Assembly: GCA_038502055.1 (NCBI GenBank)
Contig: JAXRKN010000044.1
Span: forward strand, 654,001-718,000
From: Tanytarsus gracilentus
Taxonomy: Eukaryota > Arthropoda > Insecta > Diptera > Chironomidae
Direction of reading: 5' to 3'
DNA: 64,000 bases
A program made the position numbers and the translations under genes. Every line of letters begins with the position of its first letter. Position 1 is the stretch's first letter. The notes below the pieces were generated by a model. It was not told where the DNA came from. It saw only the letters and a program-made list of their open reading frames with translations, and did not search any database. Of this stretch, positions 61,107 to 64,000 are shown piece by piece.

Positions 61107-64000
61107 AAAAGTCTACTCACTCTTAGTTAAATCCATTCTTTTTATTCGCGGCCTCCCATATTTGATGAACGCTTGTAATTGATGAGCAAAATGAACCATA
61201 ACCTATAATTCGCCAGTTCTTTTATTTCGTTGATAGAAATCCATCTTGCGAATATTGAATTCATGATGTTTTTTCACACTCAAACTTTTATACTTGGCGA
61301 AATCACTCTTTTCAAATTTTTGCACTCAAGTCCTTTCAGATGTATAGGAAATTTTTCTCAAACTCTTTTCATCAAAGATTTTTCTCTTTAGACAAGCGAA
61401 GAGAAGAAAAAATAATTCGTTCACTAATAACTATGAGCAACCTCTTCCATCGACGTTCAGAGAATGAATAAAAAATTTGTAGCTTTGAAATTTTTATATT
61501 TCATGAAAGAAATAAATGAAATTTTCGGGTCTTTTGTGTTGCTTGACTCTTTTCATTACACTTTTGGGTGGATTGTGCATGAGCGCGGCCGTCTCTTACG
61601 AGTGTGTGCGTTCGAAAAAACATTTATTTCGTTGTATTACGCCTCGATCATCGCGTTTTGAGAATTTTGCACATCATCTATATGTAGTTTTTACTCGTTA
61701 GTAGCTTCACAACTTTTTTTTTCAGTACACATTTTCATGCTCTCTTTTTCTCAGCATTGCACGAAGCAGGACGCTGCACTCACAAATACACGTTCATCCA
61801 ATGAGAGTCTCATTTCAGCATACACCAACACATTCCTGCATTATTTTCGCATGAAAAATTTTCTACACGTCAGAAGTTACGCTTTGCTATGATAAATAAT
61901 ATCAGGGAATCAACATTTTGTCATATGAGCATATCCATGAGTGAATTATAACTTCCAAGAAATTAATATAATTTTTTTTTCGATGCAATTGTCACAAATC
62001 GATAAACTTTACTTTTATATGTTCTTTGGCCAAAAAATAATTTTTTTTATTCACTTCATGTCCCACTGGAAGAGCCAAAAACCTCTTACGATGACATCAT
62101 GACACGCCATCTGCTTGATTTTTACTTTATTTTTTATTCATTTTTTTCTGTCCCTCATTTTTTTTCACTTAACTCGACCACAAGTTACAATTTTTGCATT
62201 AGGAGTGAATTTTAACATATTTAATTAACGAAACATAGATTAATTACCTTCGTATGGGAAAAGTAAACGTTAACGACGATGACGAATGCGTTTAGAATTG
62301 CCAAAATATTGTGAGGAGAAATTATGAAAAGTTGTCGAAAGTTGAAAGTTTTCTGAATCGATAAATTCGAAAATAAAACTTTAAAAACGTTAAAAATAAT
62401 TTTGAATTTTTTGCAACGAAATAGAAACTAGTTAAAAAATCACCAACTCGTTAGCACGCAGAAGAAGGAAGTACAAAGGAAGAAGAAAAACTATAACCTT
62501 TTTAGAATGGCTATATTCCGCTTAACGTTCTGCATACTCAATGAGCATTTTGGATGGCCTACGTGAAAATACAAGACAACACCGACAAAGATGATAATTT
62601 TGGAATGATAAATTGTTTTATGTGATATTGAAGAGAGATTGCTGATATGATTTGATGCTTATTTCTAAATAATTTGAATTTTTGAACTTATCGAAAAATT
62701 AGAAAATCGAAAATATAAAATTTTAGGTAACGTAATTTTCGATCGACCCCAAGGGAATTTTGAAGGGAAATAATCGTCGAAGAATTTTAATTAAGTTTGC
62801 GAGATTTTTAAAAAATATTTTTTAAAATTTCTTGCAAACACGTGGTTTTAAATTTTCATTCATAAAATTCTTCTAAAAAATTTTCAACTCATAAAAGTCT
62901 CTAAAAAGAACCAAAACTGCAAAATCTCAACAAGAAAAATATAATTTACCAACTGTCAGTTCAATCGATTTGAATAGAACTCTTTCAATTCTCCTTCTTC
63001 CCAAACTTTAAGTTCAATTCAACAATTCTCGTTGCGAATTTAATAAACGCTCTCTTAAAAAGAATCGATGACGTCAACGGAGTGTACACACATAGAGCTA
63101 GGTATGGTCATAAAAATGGATTCGAGCTTCATAGCAATTAATTAGATTTGATTGCAAAAACAAAGGAAGAAATCCAACAAAAGAGACGGCAAAGTCGTTG
63201 AACTTTTTCGCCTCTAACGTTCTAATTTCTGCGCACATAAGGCGCAATGAAGATGAAGAAAAGTGAGTTGAGGTCTTTAAGACTCGCCATGTGCGTTTTC
63301 AACTGTCTCATTCATTAATTTAATAAATTAAATTGCTAATTTTTTTCACCAATATTTCCTTACATGCTTTTTAAAAATTCTCATGCAATTTTTCATAGGC
63401 CTGTTGAGCTCATACACCGTTTTTTTTCTTCTTCCGAAGCTCACTTAATGTTTTGAAGTGTGTTAAGAGAGAAAATTCTCATTTATGAATTAATTAACGT
63501 TAAAGATAGCCGTTTTATCGTTTCTTGAATATCGCATGTGATTTAATGTAGTGAAGCAAAAGAAGCAAAGAAAAATTTCACTGGCCAACCGCGAAAATTA
63601 ATTGTTTTTAATGATTTTTTTTTTCTCTTGCGAATTTAATTAACTCTTTCCATTTTCTCTTTTTTTTCTTAACAGCTTTATCTCTCTCCTCATACAAAAT
63701 AACTAACTAATGATGGTGTACGTGTAAAATTTAGAATTTTGCGAGCTAGTTTTAAAGTGGGAAAATTATTACGGGTGATGAGAGCGCATTTTTGTAAAAT
63801 TCCTTACATATTTTTCTCTTCTAAGCTTAATTTAAATTTAAATAATTTTAAACCTGGCAATTCACAACCACCAACGCAAACCGCTCCAAAATTAACCGTG
63901 AAATTTAAGAAGAAATCTTTAAAAACTTTGTTGCGAAAGAAAAACTTTAATTATGATGCTAAAAAATCGAAAAATACGAAAACAATCGAAAAACATACAT

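Larger units (their letters stand above)
48039..64000. other. 16-kb stretch with no supportable coding exon
   Basis: I read both strands and found only short frames of the size expected by chance in this composition. None joins to a neighbour through splice sites or shows a domain. The stretch differs from the spacers to its left. It has several GA/CT tracts (49208-49221, 56332-56351, 56519-56529, 56812-56826), a GT tract, AT dinucleotide runs, many CACATG/CATGTG words and locally GC-richer islands (48840-49040, 53980-54110, 56340-56620). It could be a regulatory domain or a long intron of a gene extending past 64000. The first part includes the promoter of the RNase T2 gene. Confidence 0.6.

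Overview
This is a eukaryotic window, almost certainly from an insect and most likely a fly of the nematoceran (midge-like) type. It is very AT-rich. The genes have short GT-AG introns, mostly 50-150 bp, with longer spacers between genes. It carries an insect-type (Drosophila-like) timeless gene, a TEP-family protein and insect orthologues of widely conserved animal genes. The species cannot be named from sequence alone. There are no bacterial features, CRISPR arrays or rRNA.

Layout. Bases 1-3082 hold no gene I can support. Bases 3083-5733 (-) encode a NIM1-type protein kinase ending in a CaaX box. Bases 7819-9836 form an AT-rich element with imperfect terminal inverted repeats; it contains a tRNA-Leu-like sequence and a 62-bp tandem repeat ordered into 186-bp trimers. 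Bases 10888-11374 (-) encode a small NELF-E-like protein without an RRM, head-to-head with ABHD2 (11740-14329, +). CCM3/PDCD10 (15155-16216, -) is head-to-head with a PPM1L phosphatase (16606-18493, +). Next come a membrane-anchored LRR protein (18895-20560, +), the clock gene timeless (23621-28958, +, 14 exons, 1215 aa) and a TEP that has lost its thioester motif (29595-34400, +). A secreted proline-rich protein follows (36180-39634, +), with a 12-nt first coding exon and a 2.45-kb intron. It is tail-to-tail with a large ZCCHC7-like zinc-knuckle protein (39759-43159, -), which is head-to-head with FIT/FITM2 (43594-44934, +). UBXN1 (45222-46401, +) is tail-to-tail with an RNase T2 (46841-48038, -).

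Bases 48039-64000 are a 16-kb stretch without a supportable coding exon. It is rich in GA/CT and GT tracts and unusually dense in the extended E-box CATGTGAC. It looks like regulatory or intronic DNA of a gene that lies mainly beyond the window.

Exon models were built by hand. I joined reading frames through GT-AG sites and checked that each total coding length is a multiple of three with one terminal stop. Orthologue names rest on recalled family sequences and motifs, not on a search. The genes do not form an operon-like unit. The closest couplings are three divergent promoter pairs and two close convergent 3' ends.
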